Positions 13,742 to 21,494 of a stretch of DNA of 35,171 nt are shown here, in pieces. The notes under the pieces were generated by a model. That model saw only the letters and a program-made list of their open reading frames with translations, did not search any database and was not told the DNA's origin. The stretch's first letter is position 1; the number at the start of each line of letters is the position of its first letter. Source of the stretch: an uncultured Ellagibacter sp. (lineage in GTDB: Bacteria; Actinomycetota; Coriobacteriia; Coriobacteriales; Eggerthellaceae); contig CAKUKU010000018.1 in NCBI GenBank assembly GCA_934663775.1, positions 1 to 35,171 of the forward strand. Direction: 5' to 3'. The position numbers and the translations under genes are program-made.

Positions 13742-15838
13742 ATGATGCATCAGAAGATGAAAGAGCAGGACGCAAATCCCGTGCAATCAAAAGACGGCTC
13801 GGACACCAAGCCGCAAGCCCCAGCGGGCAATTCCCCCGCCAAAGCAGCGCCCACCGCCCGCAGCCAGGGAAAGGGCTACGCGCTTGTCGCCGTAGTCTAT
13901 TTGCTCGGACTGTGCATGGGCGCGCTCGACATGGGCATCGTCAACCCCGCGCGTACCGTTATTCAGAACACGCTCAGCGTTGACGATAGCCTCGGCGTAT
14001 GGATTATCACCATCTACACGCTCGCCTACGCCGTGTCAATTCCCATCATGGGCAAGCTCGCCGACCGTCATGGCCGCAAGGGTGTCTACCTGCTGTGCAT
14101 CCTGCTCTTCGGCTTGGGCTCGGCGCTGTGCGGCGTCGCACAGGATCTGGGCAACTTCTGGATCCTCATCGGCGCGCGCGTCATCCAAGCGCTCGGTGGC
14201 GGCGGCATCATGCCAGTCGCAACGGCGGAGTTCGGCACCGCGTTCCCCGAAGAAAAGCGCGGCATGGCCCTCGGCATCGTAGGCATGGTGTACGGCCTTG
14301 CCTCCATCCTGGGCCCGACGGTGGGCAGCGCGATCCTCGAGGTGTTCGGAGCAACGCAGTGGCAGTTCATCTTCTACGTGAACATCCCCATCTGCATCAT
14401 CGTGCTGATCATCGGTGTCAAACGTCTCCCAAACGCGCAAGCCGAGAAGACGGGGCCCCTCGATGGCCTGGGCATTCTCATCCTCACGCTCATGACGCTC
14501 AGCCTCATGTACGGGCTTAAGAATATCGACTTCTTCGATTTCACGACATCGATCGCATCGACCGAGGTATGGCCGTTCCTCGTGGCGTTCGTAGTGCTCC
14601 TGCCGCTGTTCGTGCTGCGCGAGCGCCGCGCCGCCGACCCGATTCTCAATCTGAAATACTTCACCAACGCGAACATCGTCATCGCGTTTCTATGCGCGGT
14701 GATTTCAGGCATCGCCATGATGGGCACTATCTTCTTCCCGCAGTTCTGCGAGAACGCCATGATGATGAAATCGGGATCGGGCGGCTACTTCATCGCACTG
14801 CTCGGCGTGGGCAGCGGCGTTGGCGCCATGATGTCGGGCAAGCTCATCGATAAGCACGGTGTGAAACCGGTGCTCGCAATGGGCTTCATCGGCGTGGCGA
14901 TCGGCTCGGTTTTCATGGCGTTTGTGGCCTGCACCTGGCCAAGCCTCCTCACCGTGTGCGCCACCATGATCATCACCGGCCTCGGCCTCGGCTTCACCAT
15001 GGGCACGCCGCTCAACTACATGATGCTGGAGAACACCGACGAGAAGGAATCGAACTCGGCGCTGGCCGCGCTGTCCCTCGTCCGCTCCATCGGCACCGCG
15101 ATCGCGCCCGCCATCATGGTCGCGTTCGTCGTGCACGCGAGCGCCTACCTGCAGGGCAACCTCATGGATGCGATGCCGAGTGAGGTGAGCGTCTCCGAAC
15201 TGCCCCACGCCGCCGAGCTTGACAGCGAACTTGCGAGCCTTCGCGAGACCGAAAACGGCGCGAAAATGCTCGAGGGCGTCGACATCCCGTCACTCGAGGA
15301 CTATCGCGCCATCGACGTGGGCATGGACAGCACGAGTGGGGACGGAAGCTTCGAGATGAGCGACGAGACGCTCGAGCAGCTGAAGAACTCCGACGTCACC
15401 ACGGTGGTTTCCGCATGCAAGGCACTTTCGAGCGAGATGTTCGACGCCATGAAGCCGACAATCGAGGGCAACATCCAAGGTGGGTTCGATAAGGGCATAG
15501 CCTCGATGCAGGAGGGCTTGGACAGCATGAACGCCCAGATGAGCCGTGTGCCGGCGCCCGCAGCAGCCGCCATGGCCGCCCAGCGTGACGAGCTGCAGAC
15601 CGTCGTGTCGCAGATGGAGGAAGCCCGGGATGCCGTGCCCGCCATGCTCGACGAGGCGAAGGAGAACTACCTGACTGAGGTCGACAACGACGCCGCGGAG
15701 ATTCAGGAAGCCTACCAGCAAACGATGAACAGCGGCTTCAAGGGCATGTCGCTTTTCGTTGCCGCCTGCTCGATCGTGGGGCTTGTGCTGCTCGTTCCCT
15801 ATAAGGACAAGAAGAGGCTCGCACAAGCTGGGAAGTAA
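13742..15838 (+). CDS. MFS multidrug exporter (DHA2/EmrB-QacA type) with a large extracytoplasmic insertion
   Basis: A 698-residue transporter. About 42 polar N-terminal residues precede 14 predicted membrane helices. Helix 1 has the DHA2-type LDMGIVNPA, loop 2-3 has GKLADRHGRKGVYL, and motif C is GMVYGLASILGPTVGSAIL. Between helices 13 and 14 (about residues 467-667) lies a ~200-residue acidic, helix-rich segment with Met, Gln and Glu repeats, far longer than the short loop usual for this family; by topology it should face outside. It is expressed with the MarR regulator. AAGGAG lies about 14 bases before the ATG. It probably exports drugs or host- or diet-derived compounds; the substrate is unknown. 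Confidence 0.9.
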   Translation: MMHQKMKEQDANPVQSKDGSDTKPQAPAGNSPAKAAPTARSQGKGYALVAVVYLLGLCMGALDMGIVNPARTVIQNTLSVDDSLGVWIITIYTLAYAVSIPIMGKLADRHGRKGVYLLCILLFGLGSALCGVAQDLGNFWILIGARVIQALGGGGIMPVATAEFGTAFPEEKRGMALGIVGMVYGLASILGPTVGSAILEVFGATQWQFIFYVNIPICIIVLIIGVKRLPNAQAEKTGPLDGLGILILTLMTLSLMYGLKNIDFFDFTTSIASTEVWPFLVAFVVLLPLFVLRERRAADPILNLKYFTNANIVIAFLCAVISGIAMMGTIFFPQFCENAMMMKSGSGGYFIALLGVGSGVGAMMSGKLIDKHGVKPVLAMGFIGVAIGSVFMAFVACTWPSLLTVCATMIITGLGLGFTMGTPLNYMMLENTDEKESNSALAALSLVRSIGTAIAPAIMVAFVVHASAYLQGNLMDAMPSEVSVSELPHAAELDSELASLRETENGAKMLEGVDIPSLEDYRAIDVGMDSTSGDGSFEMSDETLEQLKNSDVTTVVSACKALSSEMFDAMKPTIEGNIQGGFDKGIASMQEGLDSMNAQMSRVPAPAAAAMAAQRDELQTVVSQMEEARDAVPAMLDEAKENYLTEVDNDAAEIQEAYQQTMNSGFKGMSLFVAACSIVGLVLLVPYKDKKRLAQAGK

Positions 15839-15940
15839 CGACCCGTACCGAGGGACGCAGCCGTCCCAGCCACGTCGCCGGGACGTGTTGTTCAGCGCCG
15901 CCGGGGCGCTCCGCCCAAACGACAAAAGGCATCTTACGCA

Positions 15941-15980
15941 AGCGCCCGCGTCCATGGATAAAACCACGGGCGCGGGCGCT
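15941..15980. terminator. GC-rich inverted repeat in the convergent gap
   Basis: AGCGCCCGCG and CGCGGGCGCT are perfect 10-bp arms (15941-15950 and 15971-15980). They lie between the MFS gene and the convergent ArsC-like gene. There is no clean T-tract on either strand, so terminator function is only likely. Confidence 0.45.
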
Positions 15981-16002
15981 TCGCTTTGCTCCCAGCTCTT
16001 GT

Positions 16003-16344
16003 TTATTCCCAGCCCTTCCACACATCGGGCTCGTAGCCGACGGTCGCCTGGCGACCGTTGCGAACGATGGGCTCGCGAAGAATCTGCTGGTTGTCGAGCA
16101 CCTTCTCGAACTTCTGGTCGGCAGCGAGGTACCGTACGAGCGCAACCGTGTCGGCATCTTTTGCCTTCGGATCGATCACGCCGTCGATCCCGCCGACGGC
16201 ACGTGCCACGCTTTCGAGCTCGCCTTTGCTCATCCCCTTTTCCTTCAAGTCGATGAACTGGAACTTCACGCGACGCTCCTTGAAATAGCGCTGCGCCTTC
16301 TTGGTATCGAAGCTTTTCTTCGTGCCGAAAATCTGGATGTTCAT
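16003..16344 (-). CDS. ArsC/Spx-family protein lacking the catalytic cysteine
   Basis: A 113-residue thioredoxin-fold protein of the arsenate reductase-like (ArsC/YffB/Spx) family. The fold signatures FQFIDLKEKGMSK, PIVRNGRQATVGYEPDVWKGW and the cis-proline region are intact. The position that carries the catalytic cysteine in relatives (FGTKKCFDTKKA in the version I recall) is a serine codon, AGC, giving FGTKKSFDTKKA, and no other cysteine is present. Arsenate reduction is therefore unlikely; it may act as a binding or regulatory protein, as Spx does. GAAGGCGG lies upstream of the ATG. It is monocistronic. Confidence 0.87.
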   Translation of the reverse strand: MNIQIFGTKKSFDTKKAQRYFKERRVKFQFIDLKEKGMSKGELESVARAVGGIDGVIDPKAKDADTVALVRYLAADQKFEKVLDNQQILREPIVRNGRQATVGYEPDVWKGWE

Positions 16345-16576
16345 ACGTACCGCCTTCGGTTAATTCTCGTCCGTCCATGATACGACAAGATGCCCTACCG
16401 AAAGCAGCGCAGATGGGGAAGGCAGAAGCAGCAGAAGCCGACGCCCCACCACCTTCCCGAACTTCGCGCCGCACGCCACCGCCAGCCGCTTTCCCAAGCC
16501 CCCTCGCAGCTCACCGAAGCGTGCGCCGCCAACGATGGCGCCTCGGTGAAGAAAATCAACGTCTGGGTTACATCCC

Positions 16577-16605
16577 TTGAAAGGGGCGAAGGCGGCTGCT
16601 AGGAT
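16577..16605 (+). promoter_or_regulatory. Candidate promoter of the second MFS/CBS operon
   Basis: TTGAAA (16577-16582), a 17-base spacer and TAGGAT (16600-16605). It would give a leader of about 200 bases before the MFS start. The leader contains a short hairpin (GGCCCC 16654-16659 with GGGGCC 16668-16673) inside a 37-codon open frame. The rest of the 16345-16812 interval shows no recognisable gene. Confidence 0.45.
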
Positions 16606-16616
16606 ACCTCCCCGCT

Positions 16617-16730
16617 ATGAAGGATTTGACCAAAGCATACATCGCAATTCGGCGGCCCCTGGTATACGGGGCCTCTCCCGCTATTCCCCAAGTGAGCTCT
16701 GAGCAGCCGCTTTCTTCCTGTCGTATCTGA
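16617..16730 (+). other. Short open frame in the MFS leader (37 codons)
   Basis: An ATG frame starting MKDLTKAYIAIRRPLVYG begins about 12 bases past the candidate -10 and ends with TGA at 16728. No Shine-Dalgarno sequence precedes it. The GGCCCC/GGGGCC hairpin lies within it. It could be a regulatory leader peptide for the downstream exporter or chance; the evidence is weak. Confidence 0.2.
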
Positions 16731-16812
16731 TGCGCGCCTAGCACGTGCATGCCGTTTCGCCCGCAGGCCAGCGTGCCTTCGGCGAAAAACCGAATAGATA
16801 CGAAGGAAGCTT

Positions 16813-18252
16813 ATGTCTGATAATTCCATTGCCGCGCCCGCAAATGGGCGCATTACCGGCACCCAGATCCGCATCGTCGCGGTTGTCGTCCTGGGCGCCT
16901 TCTTAGCGCTGCTGAACCAAACGGTGATGTCACCCGCGCTGCCGGTCATCATGTCGGATTTCGCCATCGATGCCTCGACCGCCCAGTGGATCATGTCCAT
17001 ATACCCGCTGGTGAGCGGCATCATGGTTCCCGTCTCGGCGTTCCTTATCGACAAGTTCAGCACCCGCACGCTCTTCTTCGGGGCAACGCTGGTGTTCGCG
17101 CTTGGCACGCTGTTGTGCGCCGCAGCCCCCGATTTCTTGTTCCTCATCATCGGTCGCGTGCTGCAGGCGGCGGGCTCGGGTGTGCTCATGCCGCTTGTCT
17201 CGGTGGTTCCCATGCTGGTGTTCCCCGTCGAGAAACGAGGGACGGCTATGGGCATGGCGGGCATCGTCATGTCGGCGGGTCCCGCGGTCGGCCCCGTCGT
17301 AGGCGGCGCGGTGATCGACACGTACGGTTGGCGCACCATGATCGGCGCCATCGTCCCCCTCGCAATTCTCGTGCTGGTGCTGGGCATTTTCATGCTGAAG
17401 AACGTGGGAGAGCTGAAAAACCCCAAGCTTGACCTGCTTTCGGTCGTCCTTTCCACCATCGCTTTCGGCGGGCTTCTCTACGGGTTCTCCAGTGCCTCGT
17501 CGATGGGATGGGGCAGCCCCGTGGTGCTCGGCTCGATCGTCGCAGGCGTCGTGTGCTTGGTGCTGTTCGTCGTACGCCAGGGCAAAATCGAGGACCCGCT
17601 GCTTCAACTGGGCACGCTCAAGACGCGCGAATTCCGCGTGGCGGCCATCATCGTCACGCTGATCAACGCTGCATGCCTGGTCACCAACACGTTGCTGCCG
17701 CTGTTGCTGCAAACGGCGCTTGGTGCTTCGGCCTTCGAAACCGGCATGGCCATGCTTCCCGCCGCGGCGGTGGGCATCATCATCAGCCCTATCTCTGGCG
17801 TAGTGTTCGACAAATTCGGTCCGCGCGCCATCTCGATCGTCGGCCTGGCCCTCATGACCGGCGCCCTGTTCTTGCTCTCGCTTTCGACGGTCAACACGCC
17901 CATCCTGGTGGTTGCGCTGTTCTGCATGCTGCAGTCCGCCGGCCAGTCGCTCGCGAATATGCCGGTGAACACGTGGGGTGTCAATGCCCTGACCAACGAC
18001 ATGATCGCCCACGGCAACGCCATCGCGAACACCGGCCGCCAGGTCGCCGGCGGTTTGTGCACGGCGCTCATCATCACGGTCATGACAAGCGTCACTGCGT
18101 CCGCCGGCGTCGACGCGAGCATCCAGGTCGCCACCGCCGTGGGCGCGGGCGTCGCTTACAAGGTGTGCGCGGCCATCGGCCTCGTTTCCCTTATCTACGC
18201 TGTGTTCAGCGTGCGCGCCAAGAAGGCTGCACCTAAAACGAAGGAGGCATAA
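16813..18252 (+). CDS. MFS transporter, DHA2 (EmrB/QacA) family
   Basis: A 479-residue drug:proton antiporter-type protein with 14 predicted membrane helices. Motifs include LNQTVMSPALPVIM in helix 1 (motif D1-like), VSAFLIDKFSTRTLFFGA in loop 2-3, GRVLQAAGSG (motif B) and GIVMSAGPAVGPVVGGAVID (motif C). AAGGAAGC lies directly upstream of the ATG. The stop codon is separated by 3 bases from a CBS-domain gene, so the two are almost certainly co-expressed. The substrate is not known. It lacks the large insertion seen in the exporter at 13742-15838. Confidence 0.92.
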   Translation: MSDNSIAAPANGRITGTQIRIVAVVVLGAFLALLNQTVMSPALPVIMSDFAIDASTAQWIMSIYPLVSGIMVPVSAFLIDKFSTRTLFFGATLVFALGTLLCAAAPDFLFLIIGRVLQAAGSGVLMPLVSVVPMLVFPVEKRGTAMGMAGIVMSAGPAVGPVVGGAVIDTYGWRTMIGAIVPLAILVLVLGIFMLKNVGELKNPKLDLLSVVLSTIAFGGLLYGFSSASSMGWGSPVVLGSIVAGVVCLVLFVVRQGKIEDPLLQLGTLKTREFRVAAIIVTLINAACLVTNTLLPLLLQTALGASAFETGMAMLPAAAVGIIISPISGVVFDKFGPRAISIVGLALMTGALFLLSLSTVNTPILVVALFCMLQSAGQSLANMPVNTWGVNALTNDMIAHGNAIANTGRQVAGGLCTALIITVMTSVTASAGVDASIQVATAVGAGVAYKVCAAIGLVSLIYAVFSVRAKKAAPKTKEA

Positions 18253-18255
18253 GCG

Positions 18256-18762
18256 ATGTCCGAGATTCTGTCCGAGCGCATCCCCCTCGAGCTCGAGGGG
18301 ACGCCCGTTTCGAGCATCATGATTGAAGAGCCGTTCACCTGCACGCAGGATTGCACGGTCTCCGATGTGGTGCGCATGCTTGCCGAGAACGAGGTGAGCA
18401 GCATGCCCGTGGTCGACGAGCGCAACCAAGTGGTCGGGTTCATCTCCGACGGCGATGTCATGGGCGCCATCGCGCAACATCGCGCGCACACCATTTTCAC
18501 AGGCGGCGACGCATCTATGCTGTACTTCGACGATCAGAGCCTTGAGCAGCGCATCGAGGATCTGAGGAACCGCAGCGTCATGGACTTCGCAACGCGCAAA
18601 GTAGTGTGCGCTCGACCCGACCAAAGCATCGCCCGCGTCGCCGCGCTACTGGCGAAGAAGAAGTTCAAGAAGCTTCCTGTAGTTGATGACGAGGGCAAAC
18701 TCGTGGGAGTCATCCGCCGCTCTGCCATCACCAAGTACGTCTTCGGCATCCTTTTTCAATAG
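18256..18762 (+). CDS. Tandem CBS-domain protein
   Basis: A 168-residue cytoplasmic protein with two CBS motifs forming a Bateman module (about 18-72: VSSIMIEEPFTCTQDCTVSDVVRML to VVGFISDGDVMGAI; about 108-163: VMDFATRKVVCARPDQSIARVAALL to LVGVIRRSAITKYVFG). Such modules bind AMP, ATP, c-di-AMP or SAM and gate a partner. The start lies 3 bases after the MFS stop, so it may sense a nucleotide and tune the adjacent exporter. The 40-residue linker between the motifs is longer than usual. Confidence 0.88.
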   Translation: MSEILSERIPLELEGTPVSSIMIEEPFTCTQDCTVSDVVRMLAENEVSSMPVVDERNQVVGFISDGDVMGAIAQHRAHTIFTGGDASMLYFDDQSLEQRIEDLRNRSVMDFATRKVVCARPDQSIARVAALLAKKKFKKLPVVDDEGKLVGVIRRSAITKYVFGILFQ

Positions 18763-18785
18763 GGGATGGGCGCAGGCTCGGGGTT

Positions 18786-18831
18786 CCGAGGGCACGCGGC
18801 CGAGGGGTCGAACTAGACCGCGCGCCCTCGG
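18786..18831 (+). terminator. Long GC-rich hairpin after the CBS gene
   Basis: CCGAGGGC-A-CGCGG (18786-18799) pairs with CCGCG-C-GCCCTCGG (18818-18831), 13 bp with one mismatch. It lies 24 bases past the CBS stop but has no T-tract. The rest of the gap to 19091 contains a second small dyad (AGTGGC/GCCACT near 18905-18925) and no evident gene. Confidence 0.45.
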
Positions 18832-19091
18832 GTGCGAACTCGAGCCACCTCGGTTCGGTGCCCGACATCCAGAATCAACGAACCGGTGTCGGCCAGTATT
18901 TTTAAGTGGCGTCCCAAGGCCACTCACTGGCTCAGTTTTGATGCGAGCATTCCAGACGCCACTGGGTCAAACGACCTTGACACACCTGCGCTTTCCCTCG
19001 ATGCTTTGATAAGGGACGCGCTGCAAAAATCGAAGCAACGAGCGATCGACGCAACGCGCCCGAAGGTAATAGCGAGCACGGGAGCGATACG

Positions 19092-19400
19092 ATGGGGAAA
19101 GTCCTGGACGAAGATTTGGTTTACGAGATTCTCTCCGTCGTGGCAGAAATTCCGGCGGGATGCGTCGCCTCGTACGGTCAGATAGCGCGCCTCATCGGCA
19201 GGGAGAAAAACTCTCGCCTGGTCGGAGCCGTGCTGAGTGAGGCGGATCGCTACGGCGATTATCCGTGCCACCGCGTCGTCAACCACGCAGGACGCCTCGC
19301 GCCCAACTTCCCCGACCAGCGAGCGCTCTTGACTGAGGAAGGCGTCACCTTCCGAGAAAACGGCCGCGTCGACATGAAAAAGCACCAGTGGAACGAGTAG
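19092..19400 (+). CDS. MGMT-family DNA alkyltransferase (DNA-binding domain only)
   Basis: A 102-residue protein equal to the C-terminal domain of O6-alkylguanine-DNA alkyltransferase. The helix-turn-helix YGQIARLIG and the active-site YPCHRVV with acceptor Cys59 are present, followed by GRLAPNF. Short homologues called ATLs have Trp in place of this cysteine; here Cys is kept, so transfer of alkyl groups is possible although the N-terminal domain is absent. GGGAG lies about 8 bases before the ATG. It is convergent with the serpin gene. A dyad CGGCGTCG/CGACGCCG (19411-19433) follows the stop but lacks a T-run. Confidence 0.88.
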   Translation: MGKVLDEDLVYEILSVVAEIPAGCVASYGQIARLIGREKNSRLVGAVLSEADRYGDYPCHRVVNHAGRLAPNFPDQRALLTEEGVTFRENGRVDMKKHQWNE

Positions 19401-19466
19401 CCAAGCAGCGCGGCGTCGAAAGGAGCGACGCCGCGGGGAACGACCTGCGCCCCGCCGCCGGGCAAC

Positions 19467-20567
19467 CTATGGCAAAGCGACATGTCCCACGAAGAGCGGA
19501 GCGCCGGTGCGAGATGCGACCGCAACATAAAAAGGCCTATCAAGCGTTATCTTTCGCGGCTCGGGCGGATTCTCCGGAGGGCATCCCGCATACGCAATCA
19601 TAATCGTATAAGCGCCAGCCTCCACTCCCTTCTCGTCGATGGACAGCTTCGCCCCATGGATGACCTGCGTCGGAGCTGGCTCGGTCCCCACCATAGGAAC
19701 AAGGTTCATCGCAGAAGCAGAGTAAACGCCGACCGCCTCCAGCTGCATGCCAAGGTCGGGAATCGTCGTCTCGCACTCAAATCGGGGGATGCCGAGTTCG
19801 ACGAGCTCGCGCTCGCCTTCCCCGCAAGCAAGCTTCTCGAACAATTCAAGCGCCTCGTCCACGTGGTCACCGTCGCTGTTCGGGAGCGCAAAAAGCATCT
19901 TCGCATCGGAGCTGAGCGACAGCCCAAAAGCGACGCAATCATCCCCGTCGATTACCCTGCAGCGACGCTCATCATGCATAAACGCGACCCTAACATCACC
20001 GTCCTCAGTATGGAAGGGAGCTCTCTTGGTCAGATATTCGTCGAACGGAACAGCCCACGCATCCTTCAAGTAGAGCGCGCTCACGAGGCATGCCAAAGCC
20101 ACAGGCGACAGGCTGATGGCGGGCGACAGCAGCCCACGAGTTTTCTCGGATATCCAGGCGGAAACCTCCCGAGAAACCCGCGAGTCGCCCAGGTCATCGA
20201 CGGAAACGTGCACGCCGCACTCGTCGCACTTACGAAGAAACGCATCCGAAGGCGTCGCCAACTTGGAAAGCCATGCCGCCGTTGCCGAGCTCGCCTCGTA
20301 CCCATCGTAACCCCATGCCAGTTTCCGCTCGACGTCGAAGGGGTCGGGCTCTACGAGAAGGTCCCCATCGCCCAAAAGCGCATCGAGCTCCCAGTGCGTG
20401 GCACCAGCTGAGCCCTCTCGCGCAACCGCCAGCAGATTCGCAACGCACGCAGGAGACCAGACGCCGTTTGCGTTGCCCCCGCTCTCACTTTGGGTAAGGA
20501 TTCTCCCAGACAGAGCCCTTGCCACCCTCCACGCTTGTTGACTCGCCGAATTTGCTACGCCGCCCAT
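19467..20567 (-). CDS. Serpin-family protein (cytoplasmic)
   Basis: A 366-residue protein with serpin-fold signatures: NGVWSPACVANLLAVAREGSAGAT near the N terminus, ALYLKDAWAVPFDE, RVAFMHDE, FALPNSDGDHVDEALELFEKL, IPRFECETTIPDLG, VIHGAKLSIDEKGVEAGA (hinge) and DRPFYVAVASRTGAPLFVGHVALP (C-terminal strands). No signal peptide is seen, so it should stay in the cell. The reactive-loop hinge is degenerate (Val for the usual P14 Thr, Tyr within the small-residue run) and the loop is Pro-rich (AYAGCPPENPPEP), leaving inhibitory function uncertain. The start at 20567 is the first in-frame methionine; no strong ribosome site was found. Confidence 0.88.
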   Translation of the reverse strand: MGGVANSASQQAWRVARALSGRILTQSESGGNANGVWSPACVANLLAVAREGSAGATHWELDALLGDGDLLVEPDPFDVERKLAWGYDGYEASSATAAWLSKLATPSDAFLRKCDECGVHVSVDDLGDSRVSREVSAWISEKTRGLLSPAISLSPVALACLVSALYLKDAWAVPFDEYLTKRAPFHTEDGDVRVAFMHDERRCRVIDGDDCVAFGLSLSSDAKMLFALPNSDGDHVDEALELFEKLACGEGERELVELGIPRFECETTIPDLGMQLEAVGVYSASAMNLVPMVGTEPAPTQVIHGAKLSIDEKGVEAGAYTIMIAYAGCPPENPPEPRKITLDRPFYVAVASRTGAPLFVGHVALP

Positions 20568-20706
20568 GGCCCGCTCCTCTCTCTACGATGCCTGCATTAT
20601 CCCACGCGTACAAAGTGCGCCTGGCCCATGGTCGGGACAGGGCGGCGTTCGCCATGCATGTCCCATAGGGCGGACCCCTGGGAATCGGGGTGCGCTCTGC
20701 AATACG

Positions 20707-20949
20707 TCACGCTGAATCAGGGCCCTCGCCAGCGAATTCCGCGTCGAGCCTGAACAATTGCTGACGCACGTGCTCGTGTTCAAAATCGCATGACAGAATC
20801 TGGGCGCCCAAGCCCTTCCACTCCGCCATTGTCCGCCCCGACATTACGCGAGCCTCGAAGGGGCATCGGCGCGCTTCGAACATCTCGCCTGCGGTCACAT
20901 GCGTCAAATCGTCGCGCGCCTTCGCCTTCTCTTGCGTCGATTCGCTCAC
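20707..20949 (-). CDS. Hypothetical protein, 80 residues
   Basis: A short frame with GTG start at 20949 (AAAGAG nearby) and TGA stop. It encodes a hydrophilic, acidic sequence (MSESTQEKAKARDDLTHVTAGEMF to FAGEGPDSA) with no family I recognise. Codon choice is GC3-rich like its neighbours. A perfect 15-bp inverted repeat lies 77 bases upstream and may control it. It could be a small regulatory protein or a remnant; existence is only moderately supported. Confidence 0.4.
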   Translation of the reverse strand: MSESTQEKAKARDDLTHVTAGEMFEARRCPFEARVMSGRTMAEWKGLGAQILSCDFEHEHVRQQLFRLDAEFAGEGPDSA

Positions 20950-21025
20950 AGGCTCTTTCGTGAACAGGAAGAACGAGCGATGGGAGATTTCCAGAGCTCC
21001 GAGTAAAGGATTCGCGACATTTTCC

Positions 21026-21062
21026 TAAGATGCTTACGAGTATGATGCTCGTAAGCATCTTA
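21026..21062. repeat. Perfect 15-bp inverted repeat, possible operator
   Basis: TAAGATGCTTACGAG (21026-21040), 7-base loop and CTCGTAAGCATCTTA (21048-21062). Within it, on the minus strand, CATACT resembles a -10 and TATAAG overlaps the outer end. It lies upstream of the 80-residue ORF. There is no T-tract, so an operator is more likely than a terminator. The surrounding 20950-21140 region has no other gene. Confidence 0.7.
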
Positions 21063-21142
21063 TACGAACAATACCGCGAAAAGAAAGAGGGGGGCATCGT
21101 TTCGAGGAGGCCCTCCACCGCTGGCGGAACCCTCCGACAAAG

Positions 21143-21171
21143 AAAAAGGCCACCGACTTATGTCGATGACC
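21143..21171 (-). terminator. Terminator of initiator tRNA-Met
   Basis: On the minus strand GGTCATCGAC, loop ATAA and GTCGGTGGCC form a 10-bp stem (two G-T pairs) followed by TTTTTC. It begins 11 bases after the CCA end of the tRNA. Confidence 0.88.
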
Positions 21172-21181
21172 TGATAATTCA

Positions 21182-21259
21182 TGGTCGCGGGGGGCGGATT
21201 TGAACCACCGACCTTCGGGTTATGAGCCCGACGAGCTGACCAGACTGCTCCACCCCGCA
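21182..21259 (-). tRNA. Initiator tRNA-fMet (anticodon CAT)
   Basis: The gene reads from 21259 down to 21182 with encoded CCA. The anticodon arm TCGGGCTCATAACCCGA has the three G-C pairs (GGG/CCC) typical of initiator tRNAs. Position 1 (T) does not form a Watson-Crick pair with position 72 (G), another initiator feature. The T-loop is TTCAAAT, and the body closely resembles bacterial fMet tRNA. Confidence 0.95.
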
Positions 21260-21494
21260 ATGTATGTTAGGCGCTTTCCGCAGTGGGAAAAGCTGCAAGA
21301 AAGAATGTTACCCTTATAGGTCGCACAAGGCAAGAATTAAATCTCGCGTCACAAAACCACCACATGCAGCTCTCGGCAACCCTTCCGCAACCTTTCTCGA
21401 ATTATTTCGTTTCGCCACAAGTGGGGAGCATATAATAGTGTCTCTACGGAATAATGCGAGCAAGTCATCTATCTGGGGAAAGAGGTGAAGCTGG

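Noticed and set aside
16003..16344. Selenocysteine in place of the missing cysteine of the ArsC-like protein
   Set aside because: The codon is AGC (Ser), not TGA, and there is no SECIS-like hairpin after it.
16930..18624. A 564-codon minus-strand open frame across the MFS and CBS genes
   Set aside because: It spans two well-supported genes on the opposite strand and reads as low-complexity His/Asp/Arg sequence, a shadow of codon bias.
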